Shown here: one piece after another, positions 35,301-47,276 of the stretch
Layout: every line of letters starts with the position of its first letter
Numbering within the stretch: the first letter of the stretch is position 1
DNA from: Arion vulgaris
Taxonomy: Eukaryota; Mollusca; Gastropoda; Stylommatophora; Arionidae
Length of the DNA: 64,000 bases
Direction: 5' to 3'
Assembly: GCA_020796225.1 (NCBI GenBank)
Contig: CM036755.1
Coordinates: 16,865,317-16,929,316, forward strand
Notes under the pieces: generated by a model
Databases searched by the model: none
What the model saw: the letters and a program-made list of their open reading frames with translations, nothing else
Told to the model about the DNA's origin: nothing
Program-made: the position numbers and the translations under genes

Positions 35301-38300
35301 AATGACTCTTCTGTGCAGTAATGATCTTCTTGCAGTAATGATCTTCTTGCGATGCTATGGTCTCGTCTTGCAGTAATGATCTTCTTCATGGATCTTTGCA
35401 GTAATGATCCTTCTTGCAGTAATGATCTTCTTCATGGTCTTGCAGCGATGCCTTCTGCAGTAATGATCTTCCATGGTCTTGCAGTCTGCAATGATCTTCT
35501 TGTCTGAATGATCTTCTTGCATGTCTTCGTTGCAGCGATGCCTTCTTGCAGTAATGATCTTCTTCATGTCTGCAGTAATGATCTTCTTGGTCTCGATGCT
35601 AATGATCTTCTTCAGTCTTGCAGCGATGCCTTCTTGCAGTAATGATCTTCTTGCAGTCAATGATCCTTCTTGCAGTATGATCTTCTTCTGTTCAGTAATG
35701 ATCCTTTCTTGCAGTAATGATCTTCTTCTGTCTTGCAGTAATGCATTCTTGCAGTGATCTTCTAGCGATAATGATCCCTTTGCTTGCAGATGTCTTCTTG
35801 CAGTAATGATCTTCTTGCAGTAATGACTCTTCATGGTCTTGCAGTAATGCCTTCTTGCAGTATGATCTTCTTGCAGTAATGCTTCTTGCAGTAATGATCT
35901 CTTCTGGTCTTGCAGTAATGATCTTCTTGCAGGTCTTGCAGCGATGCCTTCTTGCAGTAATGATCTTCTTCAGTTCATGATCCTTCGTCTTGCAGATGTC
36001 TTATTCTTCATGGTCTTGCAGTAATGATCTTCTTCATGGTCTTGCAGGTAGATGAGTCTTCTTCATGGTCTTGCAGAATGATCTTCTTCATGGTCTTGCA
36101 GCGATGCCTTCTTGCAGTAATGATCTTCTTCATGGTCTTGCAGAATGATTCTCTTCTTGCATGTAATGATCTTCTTCATGGTCTTGCAGCATGCCTTCTT
36201 CGTAGATGATCTTCTTCATGGTCTTGCAGCGATGCCTTCTTGCGTAAAGTCTAATGAGTTCTTCTTCATGGTCTTGCAGCGATGCCTTCTGCAGTAATGT
36301 CATCTTCTTCATGGTCTTGCATGATTTTCCTTGCATAGTAAGTCTTCTTCATGGTCTTGCAGCGATAGCCTTCTTGCAGTAATGATCTTCTTCTCATGGT
36401 TACCTTCTGAGTAACGATCTTCTTCATGGTCTTGCGTCTTCTGCAGTAGATCTTCTTCAGGTCTTGCAGCGATGCCTTCTGCAGTAATGATCTTCTTCAT
36501 GGTCTTAGCCGATGACCTTCTGCAGTAATGATCTTCTTCATGGTCTTGCAGCGATGCCTCTTCTTGCAGTAATGATCTTCTTCATGTCTTCCAACGATGC
36601 TTTCGTAATGTCTTCTTCATGGTTTACTGTATGCCTTCTTCTTAGTTACATTCTGTTCTTGCAGCGTTCCTTGCATACTGATCTTCTCGTTTCAGGATGT
36701 TTCAGTAATGATTTCTTCGGTCTTCAGCTGTTTTGCAGTAATGCAGTTTTCTCTCATGGTTTCCTTCAGTATGCACTTTTTCAGCTATATGTCTTCTTCA
36801 TTAGTCTTTGCAGTCTGATGCTCTTTCTGCAGTCATAATGTCTCCTTACATTACAATGTCTTCTCATGTACATATCTCTGTTCTTGCAGTAATGATCTTC
36901 TTCATGGTCATTCAGTAATGCATCTTCTTCTAGAGTTCATTACATGATCTTTCTTCATGGTCTTCAGATGCCTTCTTGCAGTAATATCTTCTTCATGGTT
37001 CATTAATGACTGTTTCATTCGTTCAACGATGCTTCCTTCAGTCAATGATCTTCTTCCATGTCTTACAGTACTGATCTTCTTCATGTCTTTGCAGTAGATC
37101 TTCTTGTGTCTTCATTCATATGTCTTCTACTTCATCCGTTTCCAGTATACATACTTCTTCACGTCTTACATATGCTTCTGCAGTAATGATCTTCTTTCAC
37201 GTTCATATGACTTTCTCATGTCTTACATGCGTCCTACGTACAGTAATGTTTCTTCATGTCTTCAGCGATGCCTCTTGCAGTAATGATCTTCTTCGTCTTA
37301 CACGTATTCCTCGCAGTAATGATCTTCTTTCTAGTACTTCTAGCGATTCCTTCTCAGTAATGACTCTTCTTGTCTTCAGCGATCCTTCTTGCAGTAATGA
37401 TCTTCTTCATGGTCTTCAGTATGATCTTTCTCATGTCTTTCATGCGCTTCTGCAGTAATAGATCTTCATGGTCTTGCATGTATCTTATTCTGGTCTTGCA
37501 GCAATGATCTTCTTCAGTCTTCAGCGATGCCTTCTCATAATGATCTTCTTCATGGTTTGCAGTATGATTTCTTCATCGCAGTCTTGCAGTAATCTTCTTC
37601 TGGTCTTACGTAATGATCTTCTTCGTTCTGAGCGATGCCTTCTTGCATAATGATCTTCTTCATGGTCTTGCAGTAATGATCTTCTTCATGGTCTTTCAGC
37701 GATGCCTTCTTGCAGTAATGATCTTCTTCGTGTTCTTGCAGCGATCCTTCTTGCAGTAATGATCTTCTTCTGGTCTTGCAGCGATGCCTTCTTGCAGTAA
37801 TGATCTTCTTCGTGGTCTTGCAGCGATGCCTTCTACAGTAATGATCTTCTTCATGGTCTTGCAGCATGCCTTCTTGCAAATGATCTTCTTCGTGCTACAG
37901 CGATGCCTTTGCATAATGATCTTCTTCGTGGTCTTGCAGCGATGCCTTACGCAGTAATGATCTTCTTCGTGGTCTTGCAGATGCCTTCTTGCATATGATC
38001 TCTTCGTGGTCTTGCAGCGATGCCTTCTTGCAGTACAGATTCTTCATGGTCTTCAGTATGATCTACTTCGTGTCTTCAGTAATGATTCTTCGTGGTCTTG
38101 CAGCGATGCCTTCTTTGCCAGTAGATCTTCATGGTCTTGCAGCGATGCCTTCTTGCAGTAATGATCTTATTCATGGTCTTGCAGTCTTCTTCATGGTCTT
38201 GCAGCGTGCCTTGCAGTACAGATCTTCTGTGTCTTGCGTAATGATCTTCTTCATGGTCTTGCAGTAATGATCTTCTTCGTGGTCTTGCAGCGATGCCTTC

Positions 38301-38932
38301 TTGCAGTAATGATCTTCTTCATGGTCTTGCAGCGATGCCTTCTGCAGTAATGATCTTCTGTGTTTGCAGCGATGCCTTCTTGCAGCGATGCCTTCTGCAA
38401 TGCCTTCGTGCAGTAATGATCTTCTTCGTGTCTTGCAGTAATGATCTTCTTCCTGGTCTTGCAGTAATGATCTTCTTCATGGTCTTGCAGTAATGATCTT
38501 CTTCATGTTCTTGCAGCGATGCCTTCTAAATGATCTTCTTCTTGTCTTGCAGTAATGATCTTCTTCATGGTCTTTGCACGATGCTTCTTGCAGTAAGATC
38601 TTTCATGGTCTTGCAGTTGATCTTCTTCATGTCTTGCAGTATGATCTTCTAGTCTTGCTGTAAAGATCTTCTTCATGGTCTTGCAGTAATGACTTCTTTC
38701 ATGGTCTTGCAGCGTTTTTCTTGCAGTATCATCTTCTATGGTCTTGCAGTAATGATCTTTTCATGGTCTTGCAGCGATGCCTTCTTGCAGTAATGATCTT
38801 TCTTCATGGTCTCAGTAATGATCTTCCCTTCATGGTCTTCAGTCTGTTTCTGCAGTAATGATCTTCTTCGCGTCTTGCAGCTGACATGCTTTTGCACGTA
38901 ATGATCTTCTTCATGGTCTTGCAGCGATGCCT
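29320..38932. repeat. 42-bp composite minisatellite with 26-bp and 16-bp modules, LINE-derived
   Basis: The array alternates a 26-bp module (GTAATGATCTTCTTCATGGT plus CTTGCA) with a 16-bp module (GCGATGCCTTCTTGCA), the 16-bp module often being skipped. On the minus strand the full unit reads LQEGIAARP-stop-RRSL, which is the LINE 4 peptide preceding RRRWIQD. A CATGG/CGTGG variant separates stop and Arg versions. From about 34.4 kb the units degrade rapidly through 1-6 bp deletions. All open frames are artefacts. Confidence 0.96.
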
Positions 38933-38934
38933 TC

Positions 38935-40315
38935 TCAGTTACATTACATACTGTTTTCTACCAGTTACATTACATACTGTTTTCTACCAGTTACATTACA
39001 TACTGTTTCTACCAGTTACATTACATACTGTTTTCCTACCAGTTACATTACATACTGTTTTCCTACCAGTTACATTACATACTGTTTTCCTACCAGTTAC
39101 ATTACATACTGTTTTCCTACCAGTTACATTACATACTGTTTTCCTACCAGTTACATTACATACTGTTTTCCTACCAGTTACATTCATGTTTTCCTACAGT
39201 TACATTACATACTGTTTTCCTACCAGTTACATTACATACTGTTTTTCTACCAGTTACATTACATACTGTTTTCCTACCAGTTACATTACATACTGTTTTC
39301 CTACCAGTTACATTACATACTGTTTTCCTACCAGTTACATTACATACTGTTTTCCTACCAGTTACATTACATACTGTTTTCCTACCAGTTACATTACATA
39401 CTGTTTTCCTACCAGTTTACGTTTTCTACAATACTGTTTTCCTACCAGTTACATTACATACTGTTTTCCTACCAGTTACATTACATACTGTTTTCCTACC
39501 AGTTACATTACATACTGTTTTCCTACCAGTTACATTACATACTGTTTTCTACCGTTATACTACTGTTTTCACGATTACATACTGTTTTCCTACACAGTTA
39601 GCATTACATACTGTTTTCCTACCAGTTAATTCATACTGTTTTCCTACCAGTTACATTACATACTGTTTTCCTACCAGTTACATTACATACTGTTTTCCTA
39701 CCAGTTACATTACATACTGTTTTTCTACCAGTTACATTACATACTGTTTTCCTACCAGTTACATTACATACTGTTTTCCTACCAGTTACATTACATACTG
39801 TTTTCTACAGTTACATTACATACTTTTTCCTACCAGTTACATTACATACTGTTTTCCTACCAGTTACATTACATACTGTTTTCTACGTTACATTACATAC
39901 TGTTTTCCTACAGTTACATTCATACTGTTTTCCTACCAGTTACATTACATACTGTTTTCCTACCAGTTACATTACATACTGTTTTCCTACCAGTTACATT
40001 ACATACTGTTTTCCTACCAGTTACATTACATACTGTTTTCCTACCAGTTACATTACATACTGTTTTCTACAGTTACATTACATACTGTTTTCCTACCAGT
40101 TACATTACATACTGTTTTTCTACCAGTTACATTACATACTGTTTTCTACAGTTACATTACATACTGTTTCACAGTTCATTACACTACTGTTTTCTACCAG
40201 TTACATTCATACTGTTTTCCTACCAGTTACATTACATACTGTTTTCTATTCCTACCTAGTTACATTACATACTGTTTTCTACGTTACATTCATCTTTTTC
40301 TACCAGTTCTATGTA
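38935..40315. repeat. 27-bp minisatellite, inverted relative to the 12-kb array
   Basis: The unit is TTTTCCTACCAGTTACATTA plus CATACTG, the exact reverse complement of the unit at 12,170-12,815. About 50 copies with scattered deletions. It joins the 42-bp array directly at 38,932. On the minus strand the two arrays stand in the order their seeds have in the LINE 4 ORF. Confidence 0.96.
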
Positions 40316-41085
40316 GTTTCTACTTCTAACTTTTTCCCTTTATCCTACCTGTTTCTAGAATTACTACTTCTAACTTCCTTCATCTCTACCTGTTCTGTAG
40401 TTCTACTTCTAACTTCCTTCATCCTACCTGTTTCGTAGTTACTCTTCTAACTTCCTTCATCCTACCTGTTCGTAGTTACTACTTCTAACTTCCTTCATCC
40501 TATCCTGTTGTAGTTACTCTTCAACTTCCTTCATCCTACCTGTTTGTAGTTACTACTTTAACTTCCTTCATCCACCTGTTTGTAGTTACTACTTCTAACT
40601 TCCTTCATCCTACCTGTTTGTAGTTACTACTTCTAACTTCCTTCATCCTACCTGTTTGTAGTTACTACTTCTAACTTCCTTCATCCTACCTGTTTGTAGT
40701 TACTACTTCTAACTTCCTTCATCCTACCTGTTTGTAGTTACTACTTCTAACTTCCTTCATCCTACCTGTTTGTAGTTACTACTTCTAACTTCCTTCATCC
40801 CACCTGTTCGTAGTTACTTCTTCTAATTTCCTTCATCCCACCTGTTCGTAGTTACTTCTTCTAACTTCCTTCATCCTACCTGTTTGTAGTTACTACTTCT
40901 AACTTCCTTCATCCTACCTGTTCGTAGTTACTTCTTCTAACTTCCTTCATCCTACCTGTTCGTAGTTACTTCTTCTAACTTCCTTCATCCCACCTGTTCG
41001 TAGTTACTTCTTCTAATTTCCTTCATCCCACCTGTTCGTAGTTACTTCTTCTAATTTCCTTCATCCCACCTGTTCGTAGTTACTT
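40315..41085. repeat. 38-bp minisatellite, about 20 copies
   Basis: The unit is GTAGTTACTACTTCTAACTT plus CCTTCATCCTACCTGTTT. The left part is degraded by small deletions. Right-hand units carry TTCGTAGTTACTTC and CCCACC variants. Confidence 0.95.
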
Positions 41086-41159
41086 ATCAAGTTGTTCCCT
41101 GGTAAAGTGAGAGTTTATTTTCAGTGCAAACTGTGTTACTATTTTTAATTTATCATACA

Positions 41160-41430
41160 TGGACGTCTGTAGCTTAAGCGGTAGTGAACTAAGTCGATCA
41201 TAACCCAATCGTACCTGGTTTAAACTTCGCGGCGGGTATTTTGGAAGCAAATTCGTTCATATGTGATTTTTACGAACTGTATAAATCTTTACTATAACAT
41301 TTGAATCCTTACCGTTCAGAAAGCAATGGTTAACCACTAAACGTATAAGTGGTGCCTAGAAATTCTACGACTCGTTCACTGTGGTTGTTGGCTACGTCCT
41401 GTAAAGGATATGCCACGATTTTCACTATAG
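41160..41430 (+). mobile_element. SINE family B, tRNA-derived
   Basis: The A-box-like TGTAGCTTAAGCGGTAGTGA and B-box-like GGTTTAAACTTC are spaced about 35 bp apart. The body is shared with 9,310-9,575 (GCAAATT, CGTATAAGT, GTGCCTAGAAA, CTACGTCCTGTAAAGGATAT), and the copy ends ATTTTCACTATAG. This is the better-preserved head. Confidence 0.8.
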
Positions 41431-41535
41431 CCTACATACAACAACAACAACAGAAAACTAACTTTGAAACAGTGTTACATATAACCTACATACAACAACA
41501 ACAACAGAAAACGAGCTTTGAAACAGTGTTACATA
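41425..41535. repeat. Two-copy 54-bp direct repeat
   Basis: CCTACATACAACAACAACAA, CAGAAAAC and CTTTGAAACAGTGTTACATA occur twice. Confidence 0.92.
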
Positions 41536-41661
41536 TTATCAATTCTGATTTTTATGTAACCATGTTGTTGTTGGTAATTGATGATATTAATTTCTCAGTT
41601 GAACTCTCATTATTGTACACACTTTTGGAAACTGGAATCTTTCTTTTGTTTTGAATGTTGA

Positions 41662-41765
41662 TGATGTGGGCGCTGATAGCATAGTCGATAGCACGCTTCG
41701 CTAGTAACCACCTGCCGGAGAACGTCCGTGGTTCAATGTCACCTTGAGTCAATAATTGACGGTAT
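41662..41765 (+). mobile_element. tRNA-like SINE head
   Basis: GGGCGCTGATAGCATAGTCG and ATAGCACGCTTCGCTAG give an acceptor/D-arm/anticodon-like start, and GTGGTTCAATGTCACC gives a B box. It has no poly-A or clear body before the 18-bp array begins at 41,775. It could also be a decayed tRNA gene. Confidence 0.6.
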
Positions 41766-41774
41766 ATACCCACC

Positions 41775-42405
41775 GAATTGACCCACCTTATATCTGGGAC
41801 CCACCTTATATCTGGGACCCACCTTATATCTGGGACCCACCTTATATCTGGGACCCACCTTATATCTGGGACCCACCTTATATCTGGGATTCACTTTATA
41901 TCTGGGATTCACTTTATATCTGGGATTCACTTTATATCTGGGATTCACTTTATATCTGGGATTCACTTTATATCTGGGATTCACTTTATATCTGGGATTC
42001 ACTGTATTATCTGGGATTCACCTGTAATCTGGGATTTACCTTATATCTGGGATTTACCTTATATCTGGGATTCACTTTATATCTGGGATTTACCTTATAT
42101 CTGGGATTTACCTTATATCTGGGATTCACTTTATATCTGAATTTCACTTTATATCTGGGATTCACTTTATATCTGGATTTCACTTTATATCTGGGATTCA
42201 CTTTATATCTGGATTTCACTTTATATCTGGGATTTACCTTATATCTGGATTTCACTTTATATCTGGGATTCACTTTATATCTGGATTTCACTTTATATAT
42301 ACACGGGATTCACTTTATATCTGGGATTCACTTTATATCTGGGATTCACTTTATATCTGCGATTGGCCTTATATCTGCGATTGATCTTATTTCTGTGGTC
42401 CAACT
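41775..42405. repeat. 18-bp minisatellite, about 34 copies
   Basis: The unit CCTTATATCTGGGA(C/T)(C/T)CA starts as GACCCA and changes rightwards to GATTCA, then to mixed GATTTA forms. The 18-bp period leaves frames open on both strands (260 and 94 codons). These are artefacts. Confidence 0.97.
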
Positions 42406-43568
42406 TATTTTTGTGGTCCACCTAAACTTTCACGTCATGAAATTGAATGTGTTTCTTATATCAATATTTGCATATCGTTTTTCCAAATACAAATGTGAAA
42501 TAAATCAAGTATATCTAAAAACTGCAATATTTATTTGATTATCCCCCGTCATTGTTGATAGGCTTACACCTGGTCTTAGTTTAATTACCAGGAAATGCTA
42601 GACAGCTATGTGCAAACACTGTCAAACACTGTGGGAAAAGATTGCTTTTCTCACTGATTTCATAAAATGTCAATGGAAAAATTCAAATATAATAAATAAC
42701 AATACATTAGACCGTCTGTGATTGCTAATATTAGAAATTATTAGTGTTAGAAATGTTATGATAATTTAATTCAGCTAATTAAAATTCAGGTTTTTGAGAG
42801 GCTGTGGACACGTTCAACTTACGCCACCTGCTGGCGGGTGAGTACCTTAGATCCTGGACGTTGATTACAAGTCGTCGCCATATTGAATATTGAAGTTGGT
42901 TTTTACGTCCAGAAATTAGCAATTGTAAAATATATTGTACAATTTAATATTTTAGTATCTTGATTTGTGAGAGAATTTGTATGTGAAGTTATTTACATGA
43001 AACCAGAGACAGTCCGTAAGTTTCAAGTGATAATAGTTACTCATCTCTAGTATTATATTTCTAACCACACCCTAGTCTTCTAACTCATATTTCTGTCCAT
43101 TTTGAAGAAATTTTGCCACCAAAAATATATATTATATTGTTTTCTTTATGAAGTTGTCGAATTTTTGTTTGAATGAGAATTGCAATTTAGTCAAAGTAGA
43201 AAGTAGTGAATGTTGAAATTTAATTTTTCTTCTGATAGAAACTTCTGCAATGCGACCACTCCGGTATGTGTCGTAATAAAAGTTGAAATTCGTGAGTGTT
43301 GCATTTTAGTCAAAGTTGAAATTCGTGAGTGTTGCAATTAGATTAGAAACTGTTTTCTTGTGAATATTATGTTTTATTTCTAATCTAAGTTTTACTTGAG
43401 AAATATCTCCCAATTTTTGCTAAAATATCAATCTGATTTATCAATATTTATTTATTCATGTATATAATAAATCAAAGAAATTAGTTGAACCAACAAAATA
43501 ACAACTATTTCAATTGCTTGAGAAAACAACTCAATAATTTCAACAAAACTGATTTCACTGAGCGGATT
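42406..43568. other. AT-rich sequence without recognisable gene
   Basis: Contains AAAGTTGAAATTCGTGAGTG twice near 43,280-43,340. No open frame longer than about 60 codons matches anything I know. No RNA gene was seen. Confidence 0.5.
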
Positions 43569-43569
43569 A

Positions 43570-43662
43570 AAATGTACAGTCTATGTTTACTAGAAGAAAA
43601 AATGTACAGTCTATGTTTACTAGAAGAAAAAATGTACAGTCTATGTTTACTAGAAGAAAAAA
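43570..43662. repeat. 30-bp repeat, 3 copies
   Basis: AATGTACAGTCTATGTTTAC plus TAGAAGAAAA is repeated three times. Confidence 0.95.
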
Positions 43663-43754
43663 TCAGTAAAGTTGGTTCCTTTTTGAGCGAAGAAAGGTTT
43701 GGTCAATTTTGTGACAACGGGAACTGTCAACGGCAAGAGCTGGTAAGGAAGACA

Positions 43755-45150
43755 CTCGTTTTTAAACTCTGAACAAACAAGAGAAATTAACATGAAAGGA
43801 GACATTCTTGAGATCAGGACATGTTTAAACTCTGAACAAACAAGAGAAATCAACATGAGAGGAGACATTCTTGAGATCAGGACATGTTTAAACTCTGAAC
43901 AAACAAGAGAAATTAGCATGAGAGGAGACATTCTTGAGATCAGGACATGTTTAAACTCTGAACAAACAAGAGAAATTAACATGAGAGGAGACATTCTTGA
44001 GATCAAGACATGTTTAAACTCTGAACAAACAAGAGAAATTAACATGAGAGGAGACATTCTTGAGATCAAGACATGTTTAAACTCTGAACAAACAAGAGAA
44101 ATTAACATGAGAGGAGACATTCTTGAGATCAAGACATGTTTAAACTCTGAACAAACAAGAGAAATTAACATGAGAGGAGACATTCTTGAGATCAGGACAT
44201 GTTTAAACTCTGAACAAACAAGAGAAATCAACATGAGAGGAGACATTCTTGAGATCAGGACATGTTTAAACTCTGAACAAACAAGAGAAATTAGCATGAG
44301 AGGAGACATTCTTGAGATCAGGACATGTTTAAACTCCGAACAAACAAGAGAAATTAACATGAGAGGAGACATTCTTGAGATCAGGACATGTTTAAACTCT
44401 GAACAAACAAGAGAAATTAACATGAGAGGAGACATTCTTGAGATCAGGACATGTTTAAACTCTGAACAAACAAGAGAAATTAACATGAGAGGAGACATTC
44501 TTGAGATCAAGACATGTTTAAACTCTGAACAAACAAGAGAAATTAACATGAGAGGAGACATTCTTGAGATCAAGACATGTTTAAACTCTGAACAAACAAG
44601 AGAAATTAACATGAGAGAGACATTCTGAGATCAAGACATGTTTAAACTCTGAACAAACAAGAGAAATTAGCATGAGAGGAGACATTCTTGAGATCAAGAC
44701 ATGTTTAAACTCTGAACAAACAAGAGAAATTAACATGAGAGGAGACATTCTTGAGATCAGGACATGTTTAAACTCTGAACAAACAAGAGAAATTAACATG
44801 AGAGGAGACATTCTTGAGATCAAGACATGTTTAAACTCTGAACAAACAAGAGAAATTAACATGAGAGGAGACATTCTTGAGATCAAGACATGTTTAAACT
44901 CTGAACAAACAAGAGAAATCAACATGAGAGGAGACATTCTTGAGATCAGGACATGTTTAAACTCTGAACAAACAAGAGAAATTAACATGAGAGGAGACAT
45001 TCTTGAGATCAGGACATGTTTAAACTCTGAACAAACAAGAGAAATTAACATGAGAGGAGACATTCTTGAGATCAAGACATGTTTAAACTCTGAACAAACA
45101 AGAGAAATCAACATGAGAGGAGACATCCTTGAGATCAAGACATGTTTTCT
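43755..45150. repeat. 63-bp minisatellite, about 22 copies
   Basis: The unit holds ATGAGAGGAGACATTCTTGA, GATCAAGACATGTTTAAACT and CTGAACAAACAAGAGAAATT. The 21-codon period leaves long frames open on both strands (278 plus 160 codons forward; 320 and 185 reverse). Both strands being equally open, with no codon-position bias among variants, argues against coding. Confidence 0.96.
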
Positions 45151-45234
45151 CTAGATATTATAGCACATATCAATTTATTTTCTGACAGCAATTGTTTTTG
45201 TTGAGTTTAGAACGACGGCTTTTGTTTTCTTTAG

Positions 45235-45480
45235 ATTTCGTTCCAAGTTGTCCCATAAGTTGCTGGGGCTCACAGAGGGAGCAAAGAATAGTAGCACTGC
45301 GCACCTATAAGGCATGTCGTAAGAGATGACTGAGGTAGAAGCCTAGGGAAGTTACCCTAGTAAATAAAAAGCGTCACAGAAATCGGATGTGCTGACTTAC
45401 TTGTAGGCGTATAACTGGCACAAAGCACAATCGCTCTTAGGCTCAGATCACATACAAATCACAAATAGTGGTCAACAATT
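45235..45480 (-). mobile_element. SINE-like fragment (family D relative)
   Basis: GGCATGTCGTAAGAGATGAC is the reverse complement of a block at about 47,105-47,125 (GTCGCTTCTTACGACATGC). TGGCACAAAGCACAA is shared with the SINE at 14 kb. The dispersed blocks support a decayed short element. Boundaries are uncertain. Confidence 0.45.
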
Positions 45481-47084
45481 GGTCGATATGGAGCGTTCGA
45501 AGAAGTTCACAGTTATACCGGTGTCTTTCTCTTGTCCGCTTGAACTCAATCATGTCTGATAGTATTATTTTCTGCAGTGTTGGGCTTCTGTATGTGTTCC
45601 AAATATTTAATTTGATTATTTGATTTGCCGATTTATTTTGGCATATTTATTTTCATATTTGCTTTGCAAGTTTGTTTTGCATTAGCAATTTTCATATTTA
45701 AATTTTGTATACAGTTTATTGAAGCTACTGCGGCTGTGCTCCGGTGATTGACAGTAGACAAATCAAGAAAACGATAGAATCTTGGGCATTGAATACAAAT
45801 ATAACACTTCATTTCAGACAATAAATAACAACATAGAAAACATGATATAACAAATAATAGTTGACCAAGATAATACTTAACATGTCAATGTTTTTGAAGT
45901 TCATACAATTCAAATATTTGTAAATATATTTTTCTGATGTAGATTTCAGTTTATTTCCATCTTCTACTTCTTCTGCGATCTCCCGCTATGAATTCAGACG
46001 TAGCCATGGCACCTTGGGTGTTGCTTCTGATTGAGTTTTGCTTGAAAGTCTGCTTACAGTTTTATGGGTGTCCCTGGCCTTGAAGGCGGAATTATCCGAC
46101 TTCAGATCTGTTCCCATCTTCTGATTTTTATTAATATTTTGTTGGTAACAAATTCCGAGCCTAAACTTCAAACACAAAACTAATATCAAGATTATGTTTT
46201 CTATTATTTGGTTTTGTTTTTTTATAAAAGAAAATAAGATGAAAACTACGAAACAAATCGCTGCTAAGTGTGGAAAGTTTTGTGTCTAAAAAAGAAATTT
46301 AGATTTCCATTTTTTAAACTTCCAAGTTTTTCTCAGCTTATCGTTTGTTTTCTTAACCTACCCGCTGCATCAACATGGGAACCATCAGCCGCATCAACAT
46401 GGCGACCATCAGATAAGTTTGCACAAAACCCCTTTTCTGTTCTGCAAGTGTAATGCCAGGATAGTGCCAGAATAGTGCCGTCAAGTCTACATCCTGTTCT
46501 TCTATCGCCGCCTTCTATCAGAATAACTTTTCAGACCTTCATTCACAAACGGTGTTTATAGAAGTTTGCATACCAAGTTAATTTTATGAATGAATGTAAA
46601 GAAATAATTCTAAAGGACGCGTACAATCTGCTTAAATCCAGAATCTCACATTTAAATAGCGCAATTGGTGAATACATTTTGAATTATCATAATTTCTGTC
46701 CTCATTTCTTCCATCTTTTTCTTTCATGTTATAGCCCTCTCGATGTTTCTTGTTTTATTTCATACAACATTTCTGACAAATTCAATTGTTTATTCAGTTT
46801 AATAATCACACCAAAACTAGGTCACACAGGAATTGTAATATTTGTGAATCTAGAAGGAATTGTTTAGAAGCAGAAGAAGAGAAGTTTGAATGTTTGATAT
46901 ATTAAGACATGCGCTTGTACTTGTTTGACCTGCTTCTTCTTCTTCTTTGCGTTCGTTCTTTACCACCAATTTTAATCACTCTTTGTGATATGTTTGATCT
47001 TTGTCAAGAAAGTGTGTATACGTTGTACATTGGTTTGGTAGGCTCCTAAACGCATAAGACTTCTACATGTTTAGGATATGTGCA
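45480..47084. other. Mostly unassigned single-copy sequence
   Basis: A short block at 45,718-45,745 (TTGAAGCTACTGCGGCTG) matches the SINE-like body at 19.7 kb. A 24-bp duplication at about 46,362-46,412 contains CGCATCAACATGG. A 93-codon plus-strand frame at 46,586-46,867 has no domain I recognise. CTTCTTCTTCTTC lies at about 46,930. Confidence 0.45.
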
Positions 47085-47205
47085 TCCGATTTCAGCCAAA
47101 CCTCCTTAGTCGCTTCTTACGACATGCGTGGCAGGTAACAGTGGTTCTATTCTTTACTCCCCAAATTTGAACCCCGGTAACCACTCGGGCGGTTTGACCT
47201 GCTCA
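47085..47205. mobile_element. SINE-like body fragment (family D)
   Basis: GGTAACAGTGGTTCTATTC, TTTACTCCCCAAATTTGAAC and GGTAACCACTCGGGCGG parallel 19,570-19,635. The block GTCGCTTCTTACGACATGCG precedes it. Confidence 0.5.
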
Positions 47206-47276
47206 CATTCAATTTGCGTGATTTTGTTCTAATAATGTTACTTTTCATCTTCTCTTTTCTTTCTCTAACCTTGTTT

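Noticed and set aside
43650..45154. Long open frames on both strands across the 63-bp array, considered as a repetitive secreted or structural protein
   Set aside because: Both strands are equally open, the forward frame is broken once at about 44,627, no signal peptide or gene context is present, and variants are transitions scattered across codon positions.
45633..45821. Possible small gene in the AT-rich 45.5-47 kb stretch
   Set aside because: Frames are short, of random-like composition and without splice or promoter signals. Part of the interval matches a SINE-like block.
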